64,000 nt of DNA from Salipiger mangrovisoli. GTDB lineage: Bacteria > Pseudomonadota > Alphaproteobacteria > Rhodobacterales > Rhodobacteraceae. The position numbers were made by a program, and so were the translations under genes. Location of the stretch: contig NZ_JADFFK010000011.1 of NCBI RefSeq assembly GCF_015223355.1, positions 62,001-126,000 on the forward strand, given 5' to 3'. Below the pieces are notes generated by a model. The model had not been told where the DNA came from. It saw only the letters and a program-made list of their open reading frames with translations, and did no database searches. Shown here piece after piece: positions 37,013 to 45,637 of the stretch (its first letter is position 1; the number at the start of each line of letters is the position of its first letter).

Positions 37013-37323
37013 CGGTCTTTTCCTTTGCGGCCTGTGGTGTCGGCTGTGATCGCGGCACGGAATTCGTCTCGCCCGGGCCATGCCGTGCGGTCGCCGGGGT
37101 CATGGCGGCCCGCCTTCGCCACGGCGGCAGGGCGCAGGAGACGCAGTTTGCGGCAGGAAGGCCCATCCACATCGCGCAGAGACTGCGTGGCAGGACCCCG
37201 CTTCGCGGGTCACGGCGCGGCTCGGGCGTTTGCCAGTCCCGACCTGCGGCTTCCATCGGTCGCCGCCGGTCGCGCATCGGAGCAAGTGCAGGCATCGCCG
37301 CGATGTCCAGATGCACGGCCACG
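37013..37323 (-). other. Gap inside the che operon without a convincing gene
   Basis: 311 bases between the unknown 120-residue protein gene and cheB. An open frame runs through on the minus strand but its translation is Arg/Pro/Ser-rich, as expected of an off-frame in GC-rich DNA. A short hairpin (CCCGC-TTC-GCGGG, about 37196-37208) is present. The gap may carry an internal promoter for cheB and cheD or be the remnant of a lost gene. Confidence 0.4.
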
Positions 37324-37686
37324 TCAGAACAGCTCGGGGGCATTGGGTTCCAGCCCGTCCCCCTGCGCGCCGCCGAGCCGGTGCCGGAGATCACGAAGGG
37401 GAATGATCGAGAGCGCCTCGCGAAGATCCAACGCGGCTTCCCCGTCCAGAAGGCGTGCGAGGCGTTCGACATAGCCGGCAAGCGCGTCAGTCGATTGCGC
37501 CAGCATATCTAGTTCCTGAAAGGCGGTGATCGCCACGGACCCGAGGCGCGAATCCGCATTGCCCGAATAGATATGCTCCATGCCATGCTCGAGCCTCTCC
37601 AGACGCTGCTGGAGGTGTCTGATCTCGCGAGACAGCAACCATGTCGCTTCATTTGCGGTCATCGGGGCCGAGGTCGAGGCGGTCAT
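37324..37686 (-). CDS. Unknown 120-residue coiled-coil protein in the che operon
   Basis: Not recognised. Residues ~15-40 (TWLLSREIRHLQQRLERLEHGMEHI) form a heptad-like amphipathic helix, followed by a second helical stretch (AFQELDMLAQSTDALAGYVERLARLL). No signal peptide or membrane segment. It lies 4 bases downstream of cheY (37691) and shares operon codon use, so a role in chemotaxis is likely. A helical four-helix-type phosphatase or adaptor is possible but no CheZ or CheX catalytic motif is visible. Confidence 0.72.
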   Translation of the reverse strand: MTASTSAPMTANEATWLLSREIRHLQQRLERLEHGMEHIYSGNADSRLGSVAITAFQELDMLAQSTDALAGYVERLARLLDGEAALDLREALSIIPLRDLRHRLGGAQGDGLEPNAPELF

Positions 37687-37690
37687 GGCT

Positions 37691-38077
37691 TCAGAGCTTT
37701 CCGACGACGCTTTCGATGCATTGCTTCATCGCAAGGGAAGTGAAGGGTTTCTTTATCATGTTGTTGAGACCGAGCTGTTTCGCCTGCGCCACCATGTCTG
37801 GCGTCGGTTTTCCGGTAACCAGGATGAAGCCGACCTTCTGCGTTGCGCGGTTTTGCCGAACAGCTTTCAGCAGGGCAAGGCCATCCATATTTGGCATGTT
37901 GAAGTCCGACAGCACCAGGTGAACCGGACTGCCGGCCATACGGGCAAGGGCCTTGCTGCCATCGTTTTCGGTCAGGTAGTTCTTGATGCCGATCTCATCG
38001 AGCGCCTGGGTAATCAGCCCGCGGCTCGTGGCCATGTCATCGACCACCATGATGCGCAGCGAATCCTTCAAACTCAT
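37691..38077 (-). CDS. cheY: Chemotaxis response regulator CheY (distal copy)
   Basis: 128 residues, a single receiver domain. Acidic pair Asp13-Asp14, phosphoacceptor Asp58 in VLSDFNMPNMDG, Thr88 in ILVTGKP and Lys110 in IKKPF are all present. It lies between cheR and the unknown helical protein. With a second receiver gene at 41536-41910, one may act on the flagellar motor and the other as a phosphate sink, as in alphaproteobacterial systems; which is which cannot be told here. Confidence 0.95.
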   Translation of the reverse strand: MSLKDSLRIMVVDDMATSRGLITQALDEIGIKNYLTENDGSKALARMAGSPVHLVLSDFNMPNMDGLALLKAVRQNRATQKVGFILVTGKPTPDMVAQAKQLGLNNMIKKPFTSLAMKQCIESVVGKL

Positions 38078-38086
38078 CTTATTCTC

Positions 38087-38953
38087 CTAGGTTGGCCGTG
38101 ACGGGCCATGCGAGGCGCGTTTGCGATAGGTGGTCACACCCGCGGTGGTGAATTCTGCCAGGGCTGGGCCGGACAGACGTTCGGAGTGGCCGATGAACAG
38201 AAAGCCTCCGGCGCGCAACATGCCGCTGAAACGGGTCCAGAGCCGTTGTTGCGTTTCTTGGTCGAAGTAGATCGCGACGTTTCGGCAGAAAATCGCGTCG
38301 AAAGGTCCGTTGAAGGGCCAATCGCAGATCAGGTTGAGCTCCGCGAAGCTGATCAGCGCCCTGAGGTCTGGGCCCGTTTCCACCATCTCGGGCTCGCCGG
38401 CCACGGGACGCAGCCAGCGGTGCCGGTAGTCAGCAGGAACCGTCTCGCAATCCTCCGCGGCGTAGCGTCCCTGGCGCGCCTTGCGCAGGATCGCCGGGTC
38501 TATGTCGGTGGCTAGAATCCGGGTGTCGCGCGTGCCAGGCGGCAGGAAGTTCAGCAATGTCATGGCGATCGAGAAGGGTTCCTGTCCAGACGAGCAGCCA
38601 GCGGACCAGATGCGGACGCGCCGTTGAAGCCCAAGCTCGGGGATGAGCGCCTCGCACAGGGTTTCGAAATGGTGCTTCTCGCGGAAGAAGCTGGTGACAT
38701 TCGTTGTCAGCGCCGAGACCAGTTCGAGCCGCTCCGCGCTCTCACTCTCGAGGTCGAGCAATGCCATGTAATCGCGAAAGGAGCCGAGCCCGCGTGCCCG
38801 CAAACGCCGCGCGAGCCGGGAGTAGACCAGGGGCTTCTTGCTGACGGCGAGGCTGAGGCCGAACTCGCTGCGCGCGAGCCGGGCCAGCGCCTCGAAGTCC
38901 GCATCGGTGAAAGCAAATTCCCCCGGCAGCGCGTCAGCGGCAACGAGACTCAT
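38087..38953 (-). CDS. cheR: Chemotaxis protein methyltransferase CheR
   Basis: 288 residues. An N-terminal helical domain (FTDADFEALARLARSEFG) is followed by the SAM-binding domain with IWSAGCSSGQEPFSIAM, ILATDIDPAILRKAR and DAIFCRNVAIYFD. It methylates receptor glutamates, opposing CheB. It overlaps cheW by 4 bases and precedes cheY by 9. Confidence 0.96.
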   Translation of the reverse strand: MSLVAADALPGEFAFTDADFEALARLARSEFGLSLAVSKKPLVYSRLARRLRARGLGSFRDYMALLDLESESAERLELVSALTTNVTSFFREKHHFETLCEALIPELGLQRRVRIWSAGCSSGQEPFSIAMTLLNFLPPGTRDTRILATDIDPAILRKARQGRYAAEDCETVPADYRHRWLRPVAGEPEMVETGPDLRALISFAELNLICDWPFNGPFDAIFCRNVAIYFDQETQQRLWTRFSGMLRAGGFLFIGHSERLSGPALAEFTTAGVTTYRKRASHGPSRPT

Positions 38954-39417
38954 GCGGCGGCCCCGCCTTCCTGATCGAGCACCGCGTCGAGATTGACGAC
39001 CCGCACCATGGATTCCCCGACCGAGATCACGCCGAGGATGGCCTGACGCGCCGCATCGGACTTCATGTCGGGCGTTTCCTGGATCGACGACTTGGCAACC
39101 GAGAGGATTTCGGAGACCGATTCAACCAGGAGACCGATGGTCGTCCCGCCCGCGGCGGCCACGATCACCACGTTGCGCTCATTGTCCGCGGTCACCCCGA
39201 GCCCGAAGCGCGCCGAAAGATCGAAGATCGGGATCACCGCGCCGCGCAGGTTCATCACCCCCAGCACATCGTCGGGCGTGTGCGGCAGCTTGGTGACCGG
39301 GGTCCATCTGCGGATCTCGCGGATCTGCATGATCTCGAGGCAGAAGCTCTGGTTGCCCGCCGAGAAGGTGATGAATTCAAACTGCGCCTCGGTCGGTCCC
39401 TCGTTGGCGTCAAGCAT
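38950..39417 (-). CDS. cheW: Chemotaxis coupling protein CheW
   Basis: 155 residues from ATG 39417, which overlaps the last 8 bases of cheA. Recognised by FEFITFSAGNQSFCLEIMQI, the receptor-binding VMNLRGAVIPIFDLSARFG and the terminal GESMVRVVNLDAVL. It bridges receptors and CheA. No receptor gene is present in the window, so receptors are encoded elsewhere. Confidence 0.96.
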   Translation of the reverse strand: MLDANEGPTEAQFEFITFSAGNQSFCLEIMQIREIRRWTPVTKLPHTPDDVLGVMNLRGAVIPIFDLSARFGLGVTADNERNVVIVAAAGGTTIGLLVESVSEILSVAKSSIQETPDMKSDAARQAILGVISVGESMVRVVNLDAVLDQEGGAAA

Positions 39418-41533
39418 GGTGAAGCTCCAGTTTCGGGGGGGTAATTGCGGGAAAATAGGGGGCGGCGGGCTGCAACTTGACCACTTCTTCGGGGTCAAGG
39501 ATCAGTGCGATCTTGCCGTCACCGAGAATGGTGGCGGCTGAAACGCCGGGGATGGCGGCATAGTTGCTCTCGAGGCTCTTGATCACCACCTGGCGCTGAT
39601 CATGGATCGCCTCGACCCGCAGGGCGGTGAGCCCCTGGCTTTCGGTGCTCACCAGCAGCAGCACGCCTTCGCCCGCCTCCTTGCGCGTCGCGGCAAGGCC
39701 GAGATTGAAGGCGACGTCGACCACCGGGACGTAAGCGCCGCGCACGAGGATCACCACCCCCTTGGTTCCCACCGCGTGCAGGTCACGTTGGCTGGGGCGG
39801 ATCGTTTCGATGATCGAGGCGATCGGGATCACCATGGTCTGATCGGCGACCGAAATCACAAAGCCATCCATCACCGCGAGGGTGAGCGGAAGCACGATGG
39901 TGAAGGTGGTGCCGGAACCGGGGGTCGAGGCGATGGACACCCGGCCGCCGAGCGCGGCAACGGCATTCTTTACCACATCCATGCCGACGCCGCGGCCCGA
40001 AAGGTTCGACACTTCGCTTGCGGTCGAGAAGCCGGGCAGGAAGAGCAAGTTGTCGATTTCGGATTCCGACAGCTCCGCCTCGGGCAAGACAAGCCCTTTC
40101 TCGATGGCCTTTTCCAGGATTCGCGCGCGGTTCAGCCCGGCGCCGTCGTCGCCGATCTCGATGAAGACACTGCCCGAGCGGTGGGAGGCCGACAGGCGGA
40201 TCGTGCCCACCCTTTCCTTTCCGGCGGCGGCGCGGACATCGGCCTTTTCCAGGCCGTGGTCGACGGCGTTGCGCACCATGTGGGTCAGTGGATCGGCCAG
40301 CCGCTCGATCACCGTCTTGTCGACCTCGGTCGAATCACCGACCGTGACCAGCCTTGCCTTCTTGCCCGTCGCTTCCGCCGCCTCGCGCACGATGCGTGAC
40401 ATGCGCTGGAACAGGGGCTTAACGGGCTGAGCGCGGATCGCCATGACCCCCTCTTGGATGTCCCGTGCAAGGAGTTTGTAGGCTTCGAGCTCATTGGTGA
40501 GATGGGCCACCGCGGGCAGGTCCAGTTCCTCGATGCGCTGCGAGATCATCGCCTGGTTGATGATCAGCTCGCCCACCGTGTTGATCAGCCGGTCCACCCG
40601 TTCGAGATCGACCCGCAGGGTGGGGCGGGGGCCGCGCGCCTCGCCGCGCTGGGAATCGGCGCGGGGGTCAAGAATCTCGGCACCCGGTGCGGGCCCGTCC
40701 CGGACCGGGGACGGCGGCGGAGGCGCTATGCCCTCGTCGTCGGGCGGTACCACGCTGAGCGGCGGTTGCGCGTCGCCGTCGTCTTCGCGGATGTCGAGGT
40801 CGCAGAGCGATTCGACGAACTCGAAGATTTCGTGCAGCACCGTCTCGGGCTCGGAGGTTTCGAGCTGCAGCGTCCAGGCGATGACCGCGTCATTGGGATC
40901 GAAGGCGTCGAAATCCGGCAGCCCGGAGAGGTCGGCGGCAGCGCGGAGATCGCCGAGTTCGGCGAGCGCATCGAAGAGCAGGAGTGGCTCATGGCCGTTG
41001 GCGTAGAGCGCCGGGCTGGGTTTGAAACGGATGTGGAAGAGCCGCAGCGCCGCCTCGGTCTCTGTGGCGTCGTCGGCCAGGTCGGGATCCGCCGGGGCGG
41101 CTCCGAAGTCGAGCGTCACTGCGTCAAAGCTGAAACTGTCATCCTTGTCCGCCTCGCCGAGATAGCTGTCGAGTTCCTTGAGGATGGCGGCTTCGGATTC
41201 GGCATTGGGTTCGCGGTCGTCGCGTGCCGCTTCCACCAGATCGGCGAGCTGGTCGCCGGAACGGTGGAACAGGTGCATCAGTGCCTCGGTGACTTTCAGT
41301 TCCTGACTGCGCACCTTGTCCATCACCGTCTCGAAGGTGTGGGCGAAGCTGACCAGGCGGTCGAGCGCGAAGGCACCGGCCCCGCCCTTGATCGAATGGA
41401 CCGCCCGGAACACGGCGTTGACAACATCCATGTCGTCAGGGTCCTGCTCCATCGAGGAGAGCCCTTCGACAAGCGCTTCAAGAAGCTCTTCGCACTCTTC
41501 GAAAAATGTATCGCGGATCGAATTTCCCGACAT
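39410..41533 (-). CDS. cheA: Chemotaxis histidine kinase CheA
   Basis: 707 residues from ATG 41533; a further open stretch upstream overlaps the receiver gene and is not coding. Domains in order: Hpt with phospho-His46 in RAVHSIKGGAGAF; an acidic linker and second regulatory region (~130-330); dimerisation (TLRVDLERVDRLINTVGELII); the ATPase with HMVRNAVDHGLE, IGDDGAGLN and GRGVGMDVVKNAV; and a CheW-like C-terminus. It autophosphorylates and passes phosphate to the CheY proteins. CheB probably receives none. Confidence 0.96.
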   Translation of the reverse strand: MSGNSIRDTFFEECEELLEALVEGLSSMEQDPDDMDVVNAVFRAVHSIKGGAGAFALDRLVSFAHTFETVMDKVRSQELKVTEALMHLFHRSGDQLADLVEAARDDREPNAESEAAILKELDSYLGEADKDDSFSFDAVTLDFGAAPADPDLADDATETEAALRLFHIRFKPSPALYANGHEPLLLFDALAELGDLRAAADLSGLPDFDAFDPNDAVIAWTLQLETSEPETVLHEIFEFVESLCDLDIREDDGDAQPPLSVVPPDDEGIAPPPPSPVRDGPAPGAEILDPRADSQRGEARGPRPTLRVDLERVDRLINTVGELIINQAMISQRIEELDLPAVAHLTNELEAYKLLARDIQEGVMAIRAQPVKPLFQRMSRIVREAAEATGKKARLVTVGDSTEVDKTVIERLADPLTHMVRNAVDHGLEKADVRAAAGKERVGTIRLSASHRSGSVFIEIGDDGAGLNRARILEKAIEKGLVLPEAELSESEIDNLLFLPGFSTASEVSNLSGRGVGMDVVKNAVAALGGRVSIASTPGSGTTFTIVLPLTLAVMDGFVISVADQTMVIPIASIIETIRPSQRDLHAVGTKGVVILVRGAYVPVVDVAFNLGLAATRKEAGEGVLLLVSTESQGLTALRVEAIHDQRQVVIKSLESNYAAIPGVSAATILGDGKIALILDPEEVVKLQPAAPYFPAITPPKLELHHA

Positions 41534-41535
41534 CT

Positions 41536-41910
41536 TTACACCATGTGTCCTGTGAGCCGGCGCAGCACCGAGACCAGCGATGCGTCGTCGAAAGGTTTCA
41601 CGATCCAGCCGGTGGCGCCGGCCGCGCGGGCGCGGGCCTTGAGGTCGGCGCCGCTCTCGGTGGTCAGCACGATGATCGGCACGGTCGTGCGGTTGGGGCC
41701 GCTGCGCAGCGTCTCGATCACGCCAAAGCCGTCCATGTTCGGCATGTTGATGTCGGTGATCACCACGTCGGGCTCGACCTCGGAGAATTGTTCGACCCCT
41801 TCGACGCCGTCGCAGGCGGAATGGAATTCGAACCCGGCGCCCTCGAGCGAGATGCGCAGCAGGTTGCGGATCGTGCGGGAATCGTCGATTGCGAGAACCT
41901 TCGTCGTCAT
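41536..41910 (-). CDS. cheY: Chemotaxis response regulator CheY (proximal copy)
   Basis: 124 residues, a single receiver: Asp9-Asp10, phosphoacceptor Asp53 in VVITDINMPNMDG, Thr in IIVLTTESG and Lys in WIVKPF. It ends 2 bases before the cheA start and overlaps the STAS gene by 4. It is the partner of the distal CheY in the same operon. Confidence 0.94.
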   Translation of the reverse strand: MTTKVLAIDDSRTIRNLLRISLEGAGFEFHSACDGVEGVEQFSEVEPDVVITDINMPNMDGFGVIETLRSGPNRTTVPIIVLTTESGADLKARARAAGATGWIVKPFDDASLVSVLRRLTGHMV

Positions 41911-42212
41911 TGCACGAGCTCCTCACCAGTCTTGAGGCCCTGACTGTCGAAGTGGTCGGGCGGCAACCCGAGCTGTTGCAGTCCGGTGCGGAAGGATTCA
42001 GTGATATCGCAGAGGGTGAAGGGCAGCTGCTCGGCGCGCCATTGCCTCTGCGCGACGAGCAGGATTTGCAGCCGATGCGCATCGAGCCGCAGAACGTCAC
42101 GCACCGAGATCGCCACGGGCATGTGCCGGGCCCCGAGCAGGAAAGGCACGAGCGGGTCCTCGCCGTTGCGGTTGCGCCCGGGATCGAGCACGTGGCTATG
42201 AAGCTCTGTCAT
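41907..42212 (-). CDS. STAS-domain protein heading the che operon
   Basis: 101 residues from ATG 42212. The pattern PVAISVRDVLRLDAHRLQILLVAQRQW fits a STAS (MlaB-like) domain, with Ala in the position where anti-sigma antagonists carry the phosphorylated Ser/Thr. It is the first gene of the minus-strand che operon and overlaps the receiver gene by 4 bases. Function in chemotaxis is not known; a non-phosphorylatable scaffold is a possibility. Confidence 0.75.
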   Translation of the reverse strand: MTELHSHVLDPGRNRNGEDPLVPFLLGARHMPVAISVRDVLRLDAHRLQILLVAQRQWRAEQLPFTLCDITESFRTGLQQLGLPPDHFDSQGLKTGEELVQ

Positions 42213-42591
42213 CGCGATATCGGTCCTTTGCCAAAGGAGAGCGGGGACAACCTGCGCCCTGTCGGATGCCGGTCGCCAAGTGATCGTCGAGCCTACGCCC
42301 CGGCGACGGCGCCGGTGCCGGGTGGTCGGAAGGACACATCTGCGGCGCGCCCGAACCGTCCCTTTCGCCAGCGTGATGGCCGCTGGGATGGCTTCGAGAA
42401 CTACAGCCGGGGTCTTAACAAAGCGTGAGGACACGTTGGGCAAAATAAGCCTTAACAGGGAATGAACTTAGAGCTGAGGGTGGGAGCCCCACACGCACCA
42501 AACCCGCACACAAGGTTCCGTGTGCGCGCCGCCCGTATGCGGCAAAGGGCGGGGTCGCGTATGCCAGACCGCAGTTAACATATGATATGCC
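42213..42591. other. che operon leader and left flank of the integrated element
   Basis: 379 bases with no gene. The first ~210 should contain the che promoter. A 7 bp hairpin CGCACAC/GTGTGCG with an 8-base loop lies at 42505-42526, and further GC-rich dyads follow to 42560; these may terminate the element's minus-strand cassette. The exact host/element junction lies somewhere in the second half and is unresolved. Confidence 0.45.
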
Positions 42592-42604
42592 GTGGCGGGG
42601 TGCA

Positions 42605-42805
42605 TCACACGCCCGCCTTGGCCAACCGCTCCATCTCGGTAAGCCAAGCGTTGGCTTCCTGCCGGGACAACCGCCAGCCGCCTTGGTAGAGGTCAACCGC
42701 ATACATGCCCGTACCTACCTGAACCAAGCGCGCGTCGTAGGGCAGGGACACACGGGCGCGCAGAGCCTCTAGGCGGCGCTGTAGGAGGTCTCTGTGGCTG
42801 GCCAC
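42605..42805 (-). CDS. Small hypothetical protein downstream of the tape-measure gene
   Basis: 66 residues starting with GTG, which shares its first base with the tape-measure stop codon (TAGTG), implying translational coupling. The translation (LVQVGTGMYAVDLYQGGWRLSRQEANAWL) looks like a compact beta-strand then helix unit. Not recognised. It is the last gene of the minus-strand phage-like cassette. Confidence 0.6.
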   Translation of the reverse strand: MASHRDLLQRRLEALRARVSLPYDARLVQVGTGMYAVDLYQGGWRLSRQEANAWLTEMERLAKAGV

Positions 42806-45108
42806 TAGACGATCCTCCGCAAGCCATAGGTGGCCCGCATGGTGCGATCCATGCTGCCGTTGGCCATGGCGGTGCGCACACGGTTATCTATATACATATC
42901 AACGGTCTTGCGGCCCATGCTGTCCTGCCCCTCGGCCATGGTGATTTGGCTGCCATTGTTGTTGTTCACGTTAATAACAACGCCCGCCTCAGCCGTGCGC
43001 GGGGTGCCAGCCGAGTTTATAAACGCCGAGGCCGAGATGCGCCGGGCGGCGGGCTGGATGGCAAACTCAGGCAGCGCCGGTACGGCAACCCGAGCCAAGG
43101 GGGATATTGCCGTGGCAGCGTTAGGCACCGGCGAGGGGCTGGTGGTCACCGTGCCAGAGCCCGAGGCCGCGCCAAGTGCACTAAGAAGCAGATTGCTAAA
43201 TTGCTGCACCTGCTGGCTCAGCAGGAACCGGGCAATGTCGCGCAGGATGTTGTTGAGCATATCCTTAAAGGCATCGCCAACCGTGCTGGTGCCATCAATG
43301 AGGCTGTCGAACATGCCGGTAATGCCATCGGCAAAAATGCCAACTACGTCGGTGACCCCGCTAAGTTCCAACTCAAGCCGCCCCAGTTCTGCATGCAGCT
43401 CTGCCAGCTTGGCCTTGTACGCCTCCACGTCTGCGTCATCCAACAGCTTGGCCTTGCGTAGCGCGTCGTAATCCATCTCAAGCTGGTCAATCTCAGCCCG
43501 CACCTTGCCAATGGGAGTAAGGGTGGCTTTGATGTTATTGCGGAACGCCTCAAGCGCCTTGGTGGTCTCCTGCACCCGCTCCTTAGCGTCCTTGGCAGCA
43601 GCCGCAGTGGCAGCAGATGCCGCCTTGCTGGCAGCAGCCGCCTCGTCCTCAATTTTCTTGCGCCGCCGCAGGATTTCCTCCTGCTTCTCAAGCTCCGTAT
43701 ACGCCTTGTCCCGGTAAGCCGCCGCAGCCGCCGCTTGTTCCTCAAGTTTGGCGTTGGCCATGGCTTCTTCGTACTTGAGATCCACCGCCTTGCGCAGACC
43801 AGCAATCTGCACGTCAATAGCGTCACCGCCAGCCTCGAGAACCTGTAGCTGCGTCTCGTCAATGATGTTCTGAAGCGCCAGCCCCTCAAAGCTGGCCTTA
43901 AGCGCAGAGACAGCAGCGGCGGCACGGTTGAAGTTTTCAGCAATGGCGGCGCTGGTGCCTACCTGCTGGTCCATTACCAGCGAGAGCGCGCGCTCAATAA
44001 CTATACGCTCACGCGCCGAAAGCTCCATGCCATCGTAAGAGGTAAGGAGGCTGGCAACAGATGCCGCAATCTCCTCGCTGGAAAGCTTCTGGTTGTTGAG
44101 AATAGCGTCAACGTTAGACACCAACCCGCTGAGCTGGCCGCCAATGCTGCCCTCAATATCAATAATGTCCTGAAAGTAGTCGCGGACCAATTTGGCAGGA
44201 CCAACCTGCTCCTTGAGCAAGTTGGTATTGCGCGCCCGCAAGGCTTCCTCAGTCGCCTCGTAGCGCGCGATGTTGCGCCGCGCATTAGCAACCTGATTGT
44301 ACGCCTCAAGCTGCGCCGCGTTCATCTTGTCCGTGCTGCCAGCTATGCGAAGCATCTGGCCTTCGATGCCAGCTAGAGCAGCATCCATCTCCGTAAGGCT
44401 AGACGCCTTGGCAAGATCGCGGAACCTATACTCAAGCTGTTGCGCCTGCTCATTGGTGCCACCAATGGAATCCCTGATGCGCTCCCAACGGTAGTCAAGG
44501 AAATCAAACCACCCCGTGTCAGGGTTAAAATCGCCAAGCGCCTTAAGCTGCTCCGTCATATCAAGGAACGCGCGCCGCTTCTCAATCTGCAACAGCGTCT
44601 TATCGAGGTCCGCCAAATCCTCGTTGAACGTGCCCGTCTGCTTCACAACATTGGTGATGCTGCCAAGGTTGTTGTTGAGGCTGCTGGTGTAGGTATCCAA
44701 GCTTTTGGACGCCTTCTCAGACGCCGCCGCAATCTCCTCAATGCTCTTGCCCATGTCCAACAACACAGGGGCCAGCGCGGCAGCAACCGCCACGAATGCG
44801 CCAATGCCAATGCCCAACGCGCCAAAGCTAGACAATAGCTGTGGGAGCTGCTGCCCTAGTGCCTGCGTGGCACTTACACCACCCCCAAGCTGAACAGCCA
44901 AATCCTGCACCTGATAGCCGGTGTTCTGCATGGCTTGGTTGAACTGCCGCTGCTTGCGCGTAAGACCATCTTGGTTCTTGCCAAACTGCTGCGTCTGCCC
45001 GTTCACCTTGCGGATCACGGTGTTGTACGCAGTGAGCGTCTTGCGCACGTCGTTGAGGCGTTCCGCGCCCACAACGTCAATCTGTAGCCTGTGGTGTACG
45101 TCAGCCAT
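42805..45108 (-). CDS. Phage tail tape-measure protein
   Basis: 767 residues. The N-terminus (LQIDVVGAERLNDVRKTL) and the long helical body are typical of tape measures. A hydrophobic stretch (FGALGIGIGAFVAVAAALAPVLLDMG, ~95-120), long Ala/Glu/Lys coiled coil (~440-590), and a lambda-type C-terminus (FKDMLNNILRDIARFLLSQQ, then SMDRTMRATYGLRRIV) are visible. Tape measures fix siphovirus tail length and pass DNA through the envelope. Here no tail tube, baseplate or capsid gene accompanies it. It overlaps the downstream small gene by one base. Confidence 0.85.
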   Translation of the reverse strand: MADVHHRLQIDVVGAERLNDVRKTLTAYNTVIRKVNGQTQQFGKNQDGLTRKQRQFNQAMQNTGYQVQDLAVQLGGGVSATQALGQQLPQLLSSFGALGIGIGAFVAVAAALAPVLLDMGKSIEEIAAASEKASKSLDTYTSSLNNNLGSITNVVKQTGTFNEDLADLDKTLLQIEKRRAFLDMTEQLKALGDFNPDTGWFDFLDYRWERIRDSIGGTNEQAQQLEYRFRDLAKASSLTEMDAALAGIEGQMLRIAGSTDKMNAAQLEAYNQVANARRNIARYEATEEALRARNTNLLKEQVGPAKLVRDYFQDIIDIEGSIGGQLSGLVSNVDAILNNQKLSSEEIAASVASLLTSYDGMELSARERIVIERALSLVMDQQVGTSAAIAENFNRAAAAVSALKASFEGLALQNIIDETQLQVLEAGGDAIDVQIAGLRKAVDLKYEEAMANAKLEEQAAAAAAYRDKAYTELEKQEEILRRRKKIEDEAAAASKAASAATAAAAKDAKERVQETTKALEAFRNNIKATLTPIGKVRAEIDQLEMDYDALRKAKLLDDADVEAYKAKLAELHAELGRLELELSGVTDVVGIFADGITGMFDSLIDGTSTVGDAFKDMLNNILRDIARFLLSQQVQQFSNLLLSALGAASGSGTVTTSPSPVPNAATAISPLARVAVPALPEFAIQPAARRISASAFINSAGTPRTAEAGVVINVNNNNGSQITMAEGQDSMGRKTVDMYIDNRVRTAMANGSMDRTMRATYGLRRIV

Positions 45109-45110
45109 GG

Positions 45111-45389
45111 CTATTCAGTCCCCCATGCCGTCATCCTGCCGCGCGGTGTAAGCTGCGAACCACGCCACTCCGGGCGCAGCATTTTGCGGTAAGACCCTCG
45201 GGCATCGCTGCCCGCAAGCCGCGCCAGATACTGCTCGGCGGGCACAACCTCCACGAGCTTGTTTGTAAGTAAGTTGGTTACCTCAACCACCGGCAGGCCA
45301 TCGCATTCCGTCAGACGCGCACGGTAATTGCTGGGCACCATGTGACGGAGCCTGCCAAGGCGGGCTTTAAGGATTGCCACACGCCTCAT
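45111..45389 (-). CDS. Hypothetical phage-cassette protein, 92 residues
   Basis: Basic at both ends (RRVAILKARLGRLRH, SYRKMLRPEWRGSQL) with a central strand-rich part (LPVVEVTNLLTNKLVEVVPAEQYL). Not recognised. It starts inside the stop of the preceding gene (4-base overlap) and stops 2 bases before the tape-measure start, where tail-chaperone genes often sit, but no frameshift site was seen. Confidence 0.65.
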   Translation of the reverse strand: MRRVAILKARLGRLRHMVPSNYRARLTECDGLPVVEVTNLLTNKLVEVVPAEQYLARLAGSDARGSYRKMLRPEWRGSQLTPRGRMTAWGTE

Positions 45390-45637
45390 TGCGCGCCCTC
45401 CCCGCCAAGCGGGGCAGGATTAGGCCGACGTGCCGCGCACCATTCCTTGCCGCGCGCCCATGGGTAGGTGACCTCTGCCCCGCCTTGCCCCTGCGTGTGC
45501 TGCACAGTGATCCCGTAGTAATTACTCCCGCGCACCACCCCTGTGACGGTGCCGCCACCGGCTATGGGCGCGCGAGCCCATAGCTGAATCACATCCCCAG
45601 GTTCGAGCTCCTGCACGAAGTTGAGTTCCGTACTCAT
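45386..45637 (-). CDS. Hypothetical phage-cassette protein, 83 residues
   Basis: A small beta-rich protein (ELEPGDVIQLWARAPIAGGGTVTGVVRG, then YYGITVQHTQG), possibly an SH3-like barrel. Overlaps both neighbours by 4 bases. No known family assigned. The short basic/proline C-terminal tail is probably disordered. Confidence 0.62.
   Translation of the reverse strand: MSTELNFVQELEPGDVIQLWARAPIAGGGTVTGVVRGSNYYGITVQHTQGQGGAEVTYPWARGKEWCAARRPNPAPLGGEGAQ

Noticed and set aside
36903-37481. A 192-codon minus-strand frame across the gap before cheB
   Set aside because: Overlaps cheB and the 120-residue gene out of frame; composition is Arg/Pro/Ser-rich and no ribosome site is present.
42401-42620. 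tRNA gene as attachment site at either end of the element
   Set aside because: No cloverleaf or T-arm GGTTCRANTCC-like sequence was found near either boundary.
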